Shown in pieces: positions 35,805 through 44,765 of a stretch of DNA of 64,000 bases (position 1 is its first letter; every line of letters begins with the position of its first letter). The notes under the pieces are model-generated. The model saw only the letters and a program-made list of their open reading frames with translations. It did no database searches and was not told where the DNA came from. Source of the stretch: Flammeovirga sp. OC4 (lineage in GTDB: Bacteria > Bacteroidota > Bacteroidia > Cytophagales > Flammeovirgaceae); assembly GCF_000812565.1 (NCBI RefSeq), contig NZ_JTAM01000020.1:1-64000 (forward strand). Direction: 5' to 3'. The position numbers and the translations under genes are program-made.

Positions 35805-37058
35805 ATGAAAGTAGCAGTAATTGGAGCAGGAATATCAGGCTTGTACGCCGGACACATTTTAACGGAGTTAGGTTATGATGTTTCACTTTTTGAAGCTTCG
35901 AATAGAGTAGGAGGCAGGATCGCCACTCAAACAATACATGAACATTTATTTTTAGAAATGGGCGCTGCTGAGATACACGGAAATAGAAGTGTCATTTTTG
36001 AAATGTTGAAACATCTGGATCAAAAGTTAGAGCCGATAGTCGGAAATGAATATATATGGTATGATCAAAAATTAGCGGACCTAGATGCCACCGAACACTT
36101 GCCTGATACAGTACAGAAATTATTAAATTACTTTTATTCGATTGAAGAGGAAGATTATGATGGGTCAGTGCTAGATTCGTTGAAAGAAAAAGGACTCTAT
36201 CACCCCAACCTAAAATTTATCATCAGAGGGATATTGAGCGAATACAGTGCTCACGTAGAAAAAGTGCATGCCTCTACCTTAGGGGAAGAAGAGTGGCGTT
36301 GGTCATCGGGTGACAAAAACTATTTTAGTTGGGGCAGATACAGCTCGGCAGTGACTTATTTTGAAGATAAATTAAAAGATAAAATCCAGTTGAATACCCC
36401 GATTGTAGATGTCAATTATGAAGGGGAGCAAATTTCGATTCTTACGCACAAAGGAGAGACACTCCCATTTGATAAAGTAATTGTCAGCGTACCTTTAGGT
36501 GTTTTAAAAGAGCAAAAAATAAACTTCACTCCTTCTCTTCCAGCGGAAAAACAAAAAGCGATCGAAGATATTGGTTTTGGAAAAGGGCGTAAATTATTTA
36601 TTGAATTTTCGGAGACTTTCTGGGATGAAGATTTAGTGGAAATTATAGGCGGCAAAAAGTGCCCAAGTTATCTAGTACGTCCTTCTCACCCCAAGCATAT
36701 TGTGGCCTATTTAATGGGCGAAGCATCAAAAGAATTGGATCAGTTGGAAGATGATGAGTTGGCGGAAGTTTTATTAAATGACTTACAAGAAATCTATCCT
36801 GATATAGAGGTGATGTCATTGTACATGAGTCACCATGGAAAAGACTGGACCAAAGATCCATTTATAAAAGGAACTTATTCTTATTCAACAAAAGGAACCT
36901 TAGAAGGAAGAGAAAATCTTAAGCAGCCGATAGAAAATAGATTATTCTTTATTGGAGAGGCTTGTAGAACAAATGGACACAGTGCAACAGTACATGGAGC
37001 GATGGAAACAGCGGAAGAATTGGCCGATAATTATTTCCCTGACTTAAAGAGTGTATGA
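35805..37058 (+). CDS. FAD-dependent amine oxidase / NAD(P)-binding oxidoreductase
   Basis: The start is set at ATG 35805 because the dinucleotide-binding fold starts at once (MKVAVIGAGISGLYAGHIL, GxGxxG). FEASNRVGGRIAT follows, the second conserved flavin segment of the amine oxidase family. The C-terminus has LFFIGEACRTNGHSATVHGAMETAEELA, which closes the FAD site. The length of 417 residues is normal for monoamine- or polyamine-oxidase-like enzymes. It is cytosolic, with no signal peptide. The substrate is unknown. It is a single gene. Confidence 0.85.
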   Translation: MKVAVIGAGISGLYAGHILTELGYDVSLFEASNRVGGRIATQTIHEHLFLEMGAAEIHGNRSVIFEMLKHLDQKLEPIVGNEYIWYDQKLADLDATEHLPDTVQKLLNYFYSIEEEDYDGSVLDSLKEKGLYHPNLKFIIRGILSEYSAHVEKVHASTLGEEEWRWSSGDKNYFSWGRYSSAVTYFEDKLKDKIQLNTPIVDVNYEGEQISILTHKGETLPFDKVIVSVPLGVLKEQKINFTPSLPAEKQKAIEDIGFGKGRKLFIEFSETFWDEDLVEIIGGKKCPSYLVRPSHPKHIVAYLMGEASKELDQLEDDELAEVLLNDLQEIYPDIEVMSLYMSHHGKDWTKDPFIKGTYSYSTKGTLEGRENLKQPIENRLFFIGEACRTNGHSATVHGAMETAEELADNYFPDLKSV

Positions 37059-37104
37059 TTTTTGTTTAATCACATCTGATATTTGTGTGTAAAAACATTA
37101 TAAG

Positions 37105-37471
37105 TACATTGTAAAATAAGTTTTCGGCTGATCTGTAGGATACGAATGACGCTAACGCTTAACATTCGCACCAATAAGTTTTTTAGCTTTCTACCCAATT
37201 CGTTTGGTAGTAAGCCCCTTGGCCTTGAAGGGAAAAGCGTTAAGAATTTCATGAATTGAGCCGTTAAAAATGATTTTGCTGTTTGAGCGCAGCGAGTTTA
37301 AAATCATTTAGGCGAGAGCAATGAAATTTAGCTTTTGACTTCTAAGCCTTGAATTTTTTGCTTCGTTTTTGTTTCAAGACAAAAATGAAGAAGAAGGAAG
37401 TTTGAAAGTAGAATATAAAAAGCTTGTATAAATATCATTTAAAAGTTAACGATAATTTAGTTTACAATGTA
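37105..37471 (-). mobile_element. Intact MITE-like element, 367 bp, with TIRs and 5-bp target duplication
   Basis: The left end TACATTGTAAAATAAGTTTT and right end ATAATTTAGTTTACAATGTA are imperfect inverted repeats. The direct repeat ATAAG flanks both sides (37100-37104 and 37472-37476). The interior holds CGAATG/CATTCG hairpins and CCTTGAAGGGAAAAGCG, with no ORF above 60 codons. The same unit forms the 57.5-58.9 kb array. The transposase supplying it is not in this window. Confidence 0.75.
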
Positions 37472-37611
37472 ATAAGTATCAATACAATCAAGGAAGACGG
37501 ATAATAAGTGAGTAGTATGTTATCTACCAACTCATTACCATTTTGTACTCCGTTTGGTACTTAATTTTTTCAGCACTTAAACCATCTATGTTAAACACTA
37601 AAAAAAATACG

Positions 37612-38175
37612 ATGAGAAAGATTTTTGTTATTGTTTTAGGGGTTCTTTTAGGAATAGGTATTTTAGGTTATTTCGGTCAAAAAATGATGATTTCAGAGAC
37701 AAAAAAACACAGTCCTGAAATAGAACAAAACTTTGTTGATGGCGATACTAAAATAAACATACATTATTCGTCGCCTTTCAAAAAGGGAAGAGTAATTTTT
37801 GGTAATCTTGTTCCTTACGGTCAAGTTTGGAGAACAGGCGCCAATGAACCAACAACATTCAAAACGAATGTCCCATTAATTATCAATGGTAAAAATTTAC
37901 CCGCAGGACAATATACTTTGTGGACGGTTCCGGAATCCAAAACATGGAAAATTATTTTCAACAATAAAGTATACGGTTGGGGCGTAAGTTTTGGAGGAAA
38001 AGCAAGTAGAGATGAAAGCTTTGATACTGTAGTAGTAGAAACCAATGTGATCAATAGTGATACTATTATGGAAAGCTTAAGAATATGGATTGAAAAATCT
38101 GAAAATGTGGATAAATACCACTTAAAGTTAGGTTGGGATCAGACCTTGATCGAGCTGGATGTAGATAAAGCTTAA
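37612..38175 (+). CDS. DUF2911 domain exported protein
   Basis: The start at ATG 37612 gives MRKIFVIVLGVLLGIGILGY, a signal anchor; earlier in-frame Met codons would add an unrelated 23 residues. The rest of the 187-residue protein is a DUF2911 domain: INIHYSSPFKKGRVIFG, VPYGQVWRTGANEPTTF, LPAGQYTLWTVPESKTW and IIFNN. The family is widespread in exported Bacteroidota proteins, and its function is unknown. A terminator follows at 38229-38280. Confidence 0.85.
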   Translation: MRKIFVIVLGVLLGIGILGYFGQKMMISETKKHSPEIEQNFVDGDTKINIHYSSPFKKGRVIFGNLVPYGQVWRTGANEPTTFKTNVPLIINGKNLPAGQYTLWTVPESKTWKIIFNNKVYGWGVSFGGKASRDESFDTVVVETNVINSDTIMESLRIWIEKSENVDKYHLKLGWDQTLIELDVDKA

Positions 38176-38228
38176 GATCAAATAAAGCTATTTTCGGTTT
38201 TATTTCGAAATACAAAATAATGCACAGT

Positions 38229-38280
38229 AAGGCAATCTTAGTACGGAATTGAATAATTCTTATAGGATTGCCTTTTCTTT
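38229..38280 (+). terminator. Terminator after the DUF2911 gene
   Basis: AAGGCAATC (38229-38237) pairs with GATTGCCTT (38266-38274), followed by a T-rich run. Confidence 0.6.
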
Positions 38281-38396
38281 TTATCATTTCTCAAAAGTAT
38301 TGTTTAACTTAACTATGAAGACAAAAGAATTTTAAGTAATAGTTCATAACTTTGCTGTTGGATTCTATAAACGAAAATTTATCTAATAGGAAAGAA

Positions 38397-39038
38397 ATGA
38401 CAGCATCAAAAATCACTTTAGAAGAATATTTAGATGGTAAAGAGGTAACATTTAAACGATTACCTAAGTTTTTTAAAGAAGGCTCTAGAGTGATGGGGGC
38501 GATGTGGGAAGCCATTGAGGGGATTGAAGAATTTCAAGAAAAAGGTGATCCTTCACAAGTTTTCATTACACTGTTCTTTGAGGAGGAAACGAATAGTATT
38601 CTTATTCAAGAAACAAGGTATGCTATGTCATCGCTTTTTGAAGTTGAAGTAAAGGAAAATCATGTCACTATTGATATTCTAGATTTGATTTCTGCTTTGA
38701 GAAGGTTTGCAGGTAAATTGCCTGTAGAAAAAGAGCCAGTGCCAGAAATTTTAGAATTTATCCTTTACTCAGCCTACTACGGATATGATCAAAAAGATGC
38801 GGATGATATTGCCACTCGTATTGTCAACGCTGCTTACCTCAATGGTAGAGGAGAAGTAGACGAAAATGACTTTTATGATATTATAGATGCCTTGTATGAA
38901 CCTCCAAAAGAGTTTTTCGTTGATGAATATATGGACGAGGATGTTTTGGAAAACATTGAGGTGCAAGAAACAGTATACGATAACTTACCGGCTGTACTGT
39001 GGATTTTAAGAAAACATTTAGTCCAAGATAGACATTAA
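38397..39038 (+). CDS. Conserved hypothetical protein
   Basis: A 213-residue acidic cytosolic protein from ATG 38397 (a longer frame from 38352 begins at TTG). It starts MTASKITLEEYLDGKEVTFK and includes a YGYDQKDADDIATRIVNAAYLNGRGEVDENDFYDI stretch that looks like paired helices. No motif was recognised. A terminator follows at 39061-39120. Confidence 0.65.
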   Translation: MTASKITLEEYLDGKEVTFKRLPKFFKEGSRVMGAMWEAIEGIEEFQEKGDPSQVFITLFFEEETNSILIQETRYAMSSLFEVEVKENHVTIDILDLISALRRFAGKLPVEKEPVPEILEFILYSAYYGYDQKDADDIATRIVNAAYLNGRGEVDENDFYDIIDALYEPPKEFFVDEYMDEDVLENIEVQETVYDNLPAVLWILRKHLVQDRH

Positions 39039-39060
39039 TAGTTTATCAGGGCTTTAAATA

Positions 39061-39120
39061 AAGAGTGAAGAAAATCGGTATATCGATATTACGTTACCCA
39101 AAACATTCTTCACTCTTCAT
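39061..39120 (+). terminator. Long-stem terminator
   Basis: AAGAGTGAAGAA (39061-39072) pairs perfectly with TTCTTCACTCTT (39106-39117), followed by CATTTT. Confidence 0.6.
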
Positions 39121-39131
39121 TTTACTCAATT

Positions 39132-39292
39132 AAGCAGTTGCACATTTAAAATTGGGATAAGTTGGATTATTATTTTTTAGTCTAATCAAGGCAGAAATGA
39201 AGAGCATAGCCGAAGCTACGTGATGATATTCTAACGCAGAGTAGGCTAAAAAAGAAAATCCAAAACTTCCGAATTTAATTGTACAACTGCTT
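39132..39292. mobile_element. 161-bp MITE-like inverted-repeat element
   Basis: AAGCAGTTGCACATTTAAA at the left and, inverted, AAGCAGTTGTACAATTAAA at the right. Pairing continues inward through GGATTAT.TTTTTTAG(T/C)CTA to about 39185 and 39240. Adjacent bases suggest TA at both borders. No coding sequence is seen. Confidence 0.55.
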
Positions 39293-39328
39293 ATAATTGT
39301 TCTATTTATAACTCAATAACAAAAGACT

Positions 39329-39580
39329 ATGGTAGAATTATCAAAGAAAGACAAGTATTTAAGCTTAACAATTGCGGACTTACTGATTAATGACCAAGGA
39401 ATTCAGTCAGAAGACGAAGTTGAAAAATTACCCAAAGAACATATTGTGGGCATGTTGGATAAACTACAAGAAGGAAATGCTTCTAAGGTAGTCATTACAG
39501 ATACTTATCTGCATACTTTTAGAGCCATTCTGAAGTTTGATGTCGCTTATCTGCTCCGTTCTAATCGCTGTTGTTCATAA
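39329..39580 (+). CDS. Small hypothetical protein
   Basis: An 83-residue soluble protein with an ATG start, polar and acidic, with one helical segment (DKYLSLTIADLLINDQGI) and a C-terminal FDVAYLLRSNRCCS. The tail with two Cys looks unusual and may be a run-on past an ancestral end. It lies just downstream of the 161-bp repeat. No family was recognised, and it may not be conserved. Confidence 0.5.
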   Translation: MVELSKKDKYLSLTIADLLINDQGIQSEDEVEKLPKEHIVGMLDKLQEGNASKVVITDTYLHTFRAILKFDVAYLLRSNRCCS

Positions 39581-39675
39581 AGTGAGATGAAAAACAGCGA
39601 CTTATTCACATTTTTCCGATAAATGCCCAATTGTCTCTCTTGTATTCAAAGAGAAACTTGAATAAGTGTGAATAG

Positions 39676-41829
39676 TTATTGAATAAGTAGCTTTTTTGTG
39701 AATAACTTTCCGTTTCCATCACTAAGCTGGACAAAATAAACACCCTTCACCCAACTATTTGTTGATAACTTAATTTTTGATTGAGGAGTAATTTGACCTC
39801 TTTCAAGTGTTACTGCCTGAGTTGAAATAATTTTGTAATCCAACAATAGCGTACTGTTATTTTGTAATGTGACTTCCGTACTACTTGGATTTGGGAAGAT
39901 AGTTAGGTCCAATTCATTAGAAGGTAAGGGCGAGATGCTGGTCGGAGATTCGTGTATTCCAATTGACGAGAGCTGCAATCCACCTCCTTCAGATCCTATA
40001 ATGATATAATTTCCGATTTTAGTTCCAGTACCTTTTTTACCTAAGCTGATCATTTGAAATGCATTTTTTGCAGGATCAAATAGTACCTCTTTTTGATAAT
40101 TACCACTAGTGTTAACAGTATAATTTCTCCAGATTCTAGGAAGGCCGCTTTCATCCAATACAAGCAAATCTATGCTTCCGTTATCGTCTAAATCTTCTAT
40201 AAGTATACTTGGATATTTTCTCAATAAATCCCCTTCAATTTGAGGAAATAGGTTTTCACTACTTTCTTTAAATTCTTGATTCTCTTGCTGTAAATATGTT
40301 TTCAATTCCCCAGAAAAAGTACCTACTACAATATCAATGCGTCCATTCTGATCAACATCCACCATGGAAACACTTTCTTCAGGACGATGTGTGACTAGTT
40401 TTGAAACATTATTGAAATCAATACTTTCGCCTACAAAGGGCAGTAAATAGACTCCAGCTTCATTGGAATTGGGTGTTCTAGCGCTCACCAATAGTTCCTT
40501 AGTACCGTTGTTGTTGTAATCCACCCAAAAAGGAATAATATCAATTTTACCCCAGTCGGATAGCCCAAGATAATCTCTTTCTACCATTTCGAAACTAGGG
40601 TTTTCATTCGTACCTGTATTTCTTAAGAAAGCCATACTCCCTCCATAAGTTTCAAGTTGCTCATTGAATGAATTTCTATACCCCACTAAAAGATCAAGTA
40701 CTCCGTCTTCATCCACATCTACCGCAAAAGGTCTGCTTCTTTCCCCAAAATCTAACGTTTGAAACAGCTGCGTTTTTTCAAATTCCCATTCTTTCGTTGC
40801 ATTATTAAACGTGTACATCCATGTACTTTTACTGAAATCGGTTTGATCTCCTTCATTAGAAGTGAGGTTGGGTGAAATCAGCATTTCTTTTTCATTGTCT
40901 TGAGTATAATCAATGAAAAAAGCTGCAGGAAAAATAGGAATACTTACAGGGTCTTGTGCAGGGAAGTTGGTAATACTTTCGTTGAAAAGAGGGGCTGCGT
41001 TATTGCCTTTATTGGGAATTGCAACCAGATTAGAACAACTCATTTCACCGATTAAAACATCTCCTAATCCATTTTTGTTGATATCATAGATGGTCACGGC
41101 GGACCCTAAGTGCATAATTCTACCATTGGAAGAACAGTTTTGTCCATCGAAAATGTAAGTAGCACAATCACCACATTCATGAAAGTTACCCCAGTTGTTG
41201 GTCACTTTTGTATACATTGGAGCACCTTGGTCATTGAGCCCAACATGTTGATGGTATTCGATGGAACCTCCTACTGAAGGTACGAAGGTGAAGAAATCCA
41301 ATGCTCCATCATTATTGATGTCATAAAAAGCAGGGGTATCTAAAAGTGAGGACAAAAGAGGAGCAGGTGCACCCGAAAACGAAGTAGTCTCTATCAATAA
41401 GCCATTTTCAGAAAAAGCAAATTGCTGAGCACTTGAAGTGTTTTTATAAAAATAGATGCCGTCTTCTTCCCCAATAATCAAATCTTTTTGGCCATCTCCA
41501 TCAAGGTCTTGGAGGTGTAACCAAAAACGAATGGAAGAGGGAAAATAGGAGATGAATTGTGGTGCATAAACCCATTGATTCTCTTGATGCATATAAGGAA
41601 TAATTCTTCGACTGGCTCGATCAAAAAGAACCAATTCATTTTGACCATTTAGGTTTAAATCAATTTCGAAGAACTGTACGGCATTAATACCGCCGTTCCA
41701 AGGGTCTGTAATCTCATTTCCGTTTTCACTTATAGAGATGTTATGTTGAAGTGTGAGCCCAATATGTTGGCTCCAAGAGTAGTTTGTAATGAAGATGCTC
41801 AGAAGTAATGGAATTAATTTTTTGATCAT
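39676..41829 (-). CDS. FG-GAP/VCBS-repeat protein with type IX secretion sorting domain
   Basis: A 717-residue secreted protein with signal peptide (1-20, YSWSQ). Multiple FG-GAP-like repeats with calcium-binding DxDxDG-type loops follow: LQDLDGDGQKDLIIGEEDG, YDINNDGALDFF, VDVDEDGVLDLLVGY, VDVDQNGRIDIVVGTFSG and LEDLDDNGSIDLLVLDESG. They probably form a beta propeller. The last 75 residues are a T9SS type A sorting domain (LTIFPNPSSTEVTL to KGVYFVQLSDGNGKLFTKKLL), so the protein is exported to the surface by the gliding-associated system. Its role may be adhesion or binding. Confidence 0.87.
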   Translation of the reverse strand: MIKKLIPLLLSIFITNYSWSQHIGLTLQHNISISENGNEITDPWNGGINAVQFFEIDLNLNGQNELVLFDRASRRIIPYMHQENQWVYAPQFISYFPSSIRFWLHLQDLDGDGQKDLIIGEEDGIYFYKNTSSAQQFAFSENGLLIETTSFSGAPAPLLSSLLDTPAFYDINNDGALDFFTFVPSVGGSIEYHQHVGLNDQGAPMYTKVTNNWGNFHECGDCATYIFDGQNCSSNGRIMHLGSAVTIYDINKNGLGDVLIGEMSCSNLVAIPNKGNNAAPLFNESITNFPAQDPVSIPIFPAAFFIDYTQDNEKEMLISPNLTSNEGDQTDFSKSTWMYTFNNATKEWEFEKTQLFQTLDFGERSRPFAVDVDEDGVLDLLVGYRNSFNEQLETYGGSMAFLRNTGTNENPSFEMVERDYLGLSDWGKIDIIPFWVDYNNNGTKELLVSARTPNSNEAGVYLLPFVGESIDFNNVSKLVTHRPEESVSMVDVDQNGRIDIVVGTFSGELKTYLQQENQEFKESSENLFPQIEGDLLRKYPSILIEDLDDNGSIDLLVLDESGLPRIWRNYTVNTSGNYQKEVLFDPAKNAFQMISLGKKGTGTKIGNYIIIGSEGGGLQLSSIGIHESPTSISPLPSNELDLTIFPNPSSTEVTLQNNSTLLLDYKIISTQAVTLERGQITPQSKIKLSTNSWVKGVYFVQLSDGNGKLFTKKLLIQ

Positions 41830-41921
41830 AAGGGCTGTCTATTAGATTTAAATATAAATAAGTAAGAGGAAAAAGTAGTAAGGTAATGGTTTGTAGTATA
41901 AGGCATAAGCCGTAAGGAATT

Positions 41922-41962
41922 GTAGCTCGTGAAATGCATTTTATTTACTTTTCACGAACTAC
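41922..41962. repeat. TCGTGA-type hairpin, downstream edge of the par block
   Basis: GTAGCTCGTGAAA (41922-41934) pairs with TTTCACGAACTAC (41950-41962). A relative lies at 43815-43854. It may act as the terminator for the par operon, but no clear T run follows on minus. Confidence 0.45.
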
Positions 41963-41984
41963 TTTATGTAATATTTCCTCTTCT

Positions 41985-42245
41985 CTATAAATCTACTTGA
42001 AAATCAAGATAGAAACTAATTGCTTCTTGAATAATTTCTTCTTCCGTTCTGCCTTCTTTTTGTGCTAAAGCAGTGATTTTATTTTGTTGTTCTTCTGTTA
42101 GTCCAAACGTTGGATTTTTTGGAGTGGCAGGAATCACTTTTTCTTCCTTTTTGACAGGCTCAACTTTAGGAGCTTCATTGCTTTTTGATAAGGACGATCC
42201 ACCTAAAAGAGAATCCAATCCACCAGAGAAATTTTTCTTTGCCAT
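41985..42245 (-). CDS. Small ParA partner: ParB-like N-terminal peptide plus ribbon-helix-helix-like end
   Basis: An 86-residue protein lying 20 bp after the parA gene. Its first 15 residues (MAKKNFSGGLDSLLGG) resemble the ParB N-terminus that stimulates ParA ATPase (K..GLGRGLDALLG). A Pro/Lys/Glu linker follows, and the last 40 residues (LTEEQQNKITALAQKEGRTE, then EEIIQEAISFYL) fit a ribbon-helix-helix DNA-binding fold. This is the architecture of small plasmid partners such as ParG. It may be a compact centromere-binding protein or an accessory to ParA. The assignment of function is inference. Confidence 0.7.
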   Translation of the reverse strand: MAKKNFSGGLDSLLGGSSLSKSNEAPKVEPVKKEEKVIPATPKNPTFGLTEEQQNKITALAQKEGRTEEEIIQEAISFYLDFQVDL

Positions 42246-42265
42246 AATGAGTAAGTAGTAAAGGT

Positions 42266-43033
42266 TTATGCGTTAATGACTGTTCTTTCGAGTACTTCTT
42301 GTGCCAAGTCCCAATAATCTTTAGCACCATTGCTTTTGGCATTGTACCTAAAAATATTGGTTTGTTTAGAAGGAGCTTCGGCCAAAGCTACATTTTCTCG
42401 GATCACTGTTTTGAAGAGTTTGTCCCCAAAATGTTTGGTGATGGCTTCTCTTACGTTTCTATTTAATATTTTTCTCTGATCGTATTGCGTAATAAAAACA
42501 CCTCCTATTTCCAGATCAGCATTCAAACGTTGTTGTACTTTTTCAATCACCTCTAAAAGCTTTGTAAGCCCTTGCGTTGCTAAAAACTGCGCTTGAAGCG
42601 GAAAAAATACCTGATTGGAAGTAGTAAATGCATTGATGGTTAAAAGCCCTAAACTTGGAGGACAGTCAATTAATATATAATCGTAGTCTTCTTTTACTTT
42701 ATTGATTTGTCCTTTCAAAATAAATTCTCTTCCGGCTTCCATGCTGAGTTCAAGTTCTGCACCGGAAAGGTCTAATTCTGAAGGGATCATATGAAGATCC
42801 AATTCTAGTTCCATGATCGCATCTTCAATATTTGTTGCTCCTCTAAGAAGTTTGTAAACACTGTTTTCTGGCTCAAATACGCCCAGCGATTGACTTAAAT
42901 TGGCTTGAGGATCCATATCAATCATCAAGACCTTCTTTCCAAGTTGATGAAGACCTGCGCCCAAATTGACGACCGAAGTTGTTTTTCCAACACCTCCTTT
43001 GTGGTTACTGATAGATATGACTTGTGCTGACAT
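42266..43033 (-). CDS. ParA/Soj-type chromosome or plasmid partition ATPase
   Basis: A 255-residue deviant-Walker ATPase. Walker A is ISNHKGGVGKTTSVVNLG (signature Lys present), with VLMIDMDPQANLSQSLG, Walker B YDYILIDCPPSLGLLTINAF and the C-terminal AEAPSKQTNIFRYNAKSNGAKDY. The family segregates DNA or positions protein complexes by a nucleoid-bound gradient. It is paired with an 86-residue partner rather than a full ParB, as in type Ib plasmid systems. It is most likely an orphan positioning or secondary partition system on the chromosome or a chromid. Confidence 0.9.
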   Translation of the reverse strand: MSAQVISISNHKGGVGKTTSVVNLGAGLHQLGKKVLMIDMDPQANLSQSLGVFEPENSVYKLLRGATNIEDAIMELELDLHMIPSELDLSGAELELSMEAGREFILKGQINKVKEDYDYILIDCPPSLGLLTINAFTTSNQVFFPLQAQFLATQGLTKLLEVIEKVQQRLNADLEIGGVFITQYDQRKILNRNVREAITKHFGDKLFKTVIRENVALAEAPSKQTNIFRYNAKSNGAKDYWDLAQEVLERTVINA

Positions 43034-43096
43034 TGTTAGTAATTTTATGAAATAAAAAAATTGTTACTACTGAAATCCGACTTAATTAATAAGCAA

Positions 43097-43816
43097 TTAA
43101 CGTGCTCTAGTGCTTCTATACTCAATCCATTTTGTTCTTAATCCATAAATAACTGGAACAAGAATATAAGGAACTTGAGCATAGTCGATATAAAAATAAG
43201 CAACAATTAGCGAAATAAAAGCCAACAATGGTTCCATCCATTTGTCTTGACTTATTTCATCTGCAATTTCTTTTTCAAGGGGCTCTTTCAATAATCGATC
43301 ATAATGAGTGGCATAACGCCATGACGAATAAGAGAAACCCCCAATGATCATCACATTAACGCTATACAGAAAAATTGCAGCATAAAAATCTGGAAATGCA
43401 GTAGCCAAACTATTTGAAAAAGGGAGTAAAGCCACAAATGCCAATGTGATAATATCTAACCACATGTACTTGCTATCCGCACCTTTCATTAATCGAGTAG
43501 TAGTGGTATGTTTCAACCAGTACACTGCTAAAAGTATAAATGTAGTAAGATAGATACCCAATATGGGTAGTTGCTTAGATAACGCTTTTAGAAGCTGTTT
43601 ATTACTTTTTACATCATCGATCGATGAAAAATCAAAGGCCAGAAGTAGCATTGTCATGGAAGTGGCAAAGATGATATCGGAGAGCCTGTTGATTCTAAAC
43701 AGCCAGCTTTCAGAAATTATAGCAGGCTTTTTAATTTTTTGCTGAGACATAAAAAGAAAAGTAGCTTTTTGGTGAATGAATGGATCAAAGTTGAGAATAG
43801 AAGATGTTTGTGCCAT
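43097..43816 (-). CDS. TMEM175-like (DUF1211) membrane channel family protein
   Basis: A 239-residue protein; the start may instead be Met 23 (43750, MSQQKIKK), because the first 22 residues look unlike the family. RINRLSDIIFATSMTMLLLAF is the TMEM175/DUF1211 first helix (R..R.SD.IFA..MT). Further helices follow, with YWLKHTTTTRLM. Bacterial relatives form tetrameric potassium channels. It lies 64 bp upstream of parA, transcribed in the same direction. The longer start falls next to a 12-bp inverted repeat. The substrate is inferred from family. Confidence 0.78.
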   Translation of the reverse strand: MAQTSSILNFDPFIHQKATFLFMSQQKIKKPAIISESWLFRINRLSDIIFATSMTMLLLAFDFSSIDDVKSNKQLLKALSKQLPILGIYLTTFILLAVYWLKHTTTTRLMKGADSKYMWLDIITLAFVALLPFSNSLATAFPDFYAAIFLYSVNVMIIGGFSYSSWRYATHYDRLLKEPLEKEIADEISQDKWMEPLLAFISLIVAYFYIDYAQVPYILVPVIYGLRTKWIEYRSTRAR

Positions 43817-43854
43817 AGTTCGTGAGAAACGCTGCTTTGTACCTCACGAACTAT
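43815..43854. repeat. TCGTGA-type hairpin, upstream edge of the channel/par block
   Basis: ATAGTTCGTGAG (43815-43826) and CTCACGAACTAT (43843-43854) are perfect 12-bp inverted arms. The loop resembles that of the hairpin at 41922-41962. Confidence 0.5.
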
Positions 43855-43879
43855 TCAAAAATATACTTTATTTTAATGC

Positions 43880-44488
43880 TTATGGAAGTAGCATTTTTTC
43901 AAGGTAAAGGTAACTGAACTCAAGAATTCTCTTTTGCTGATGATCATTGTAGTTCGATACTCCTTTGATGGGTTCAGTAATAATAATTCTTTCAGATCTG
44001 ATAATGTAATCGTTTAAGGCATTGACCAAAAAACCAACGATTAATTCACCATCTGCTTCTTGATTGTAAATACCTTTGTCTTTTCCTTCTTCTATTTTTT
44101 CCATGAAAAGAAGGTTGATGATATTGGCTAACTCATCATTTTTTGTAATAACATCTTCTCGGATAGCCATCATTTCTTCCACGTTCATGATACGTGCAAG
44201 GTCTCTGTTTTCAAAAGCAATCTTGAAGAACTTCAATAGGGCTAACTTTAAAAATTCAATACCTTCTTTTTCGGAGTTATTTAATTCACTGACAACAGCG
44301 TTAATTTGCTTGGAATAATTGGCAATAATTTCTTTTAGTAAATTCTCTTTTGATCCAAAATAATAATTGATCATTCCTTGGCTTACTTTAGCTGTTTGTG
44401 CAATGTCTCTAGTACTTGCACCGTCAAATCCTTTTTGGGAAATTAATTTGGTGGCTACCTTCAGAACGTGTTCTCTGTTGTTCTTCAT
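43880..44488 (-). CDS. TetR-family transcriptional repressor
   Basis: A 202-residue regulator. The N-terminal HTH spans about 5-50 (VATKLISQKGFDGASTRDIA, then QTAKVSQGMINYYFGSKENL). The helical C-terminal ligand domain is not assignable. It lies upstream of the channel gene on the same strand and divergently from the DUF4251 gene. TetR proteins often control an adjacent gene. The intergenic region 44489-44765 with a TATATTTG box is the likely site of action. Confidence 0.88.
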   Translation of the reverse strand: MKNNREHVLKVATKLISQKGFDGASTRDIAQTAKVSQGMINYYFGSKENLLKEIIANYSKQINAVVSELNNSEKEGIEFLKLALLKFFKIAFENRDLARIMNVEEMMAIREDVITKNDELANIINLLFMEKIEEGKDKGIYNQEADGELIVGFLVNALNDYIIRSERIIITEPIKGVSNYNDHQQKRILEFSYLYLEKMLLP

Positions 44489-44581
44489 AATTGTAAATTA
44501 ATCGTATGAATAATGCTATGTAAAGTTACATATCTTACATAAAAAATAAAGTGAAAAAACTATTTCGTTGATGGAATAGTT

Positions 44582-44701
44582 TATATTTGTGGGAATTAAT
44601 TTAACTATGTTATGAAAAAGTATAACAGATCAATTAATGGGTTATTTTTCGTAACAATTATGAATAACATTATACCTGATTTTTAATAACTGAAATCAGG
44701 T
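44582..44701 (+). promoter_or_regulatory. Promoter -7 box, possible leader peptide and attenuator-like hairpin
   Basis: TATATTTG at 44582-44589. ATG 44612 opens a 24-codon frame (MKKYNRSINGLFFVTI...) ending at TAA 44684-44686. ACCTGATTT/AAATCAGGT (44674-44701) forms a hairpin across the stop. It lies upstream of the DUF4251 gene. Its function is speculative. Confidence 0.35.
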
Positions 44702-44765
44702 TTTGGAATTAAATCAATACCTAATATTAACTCCATTCCTTTATTTAAATAACTGAATAATTACT

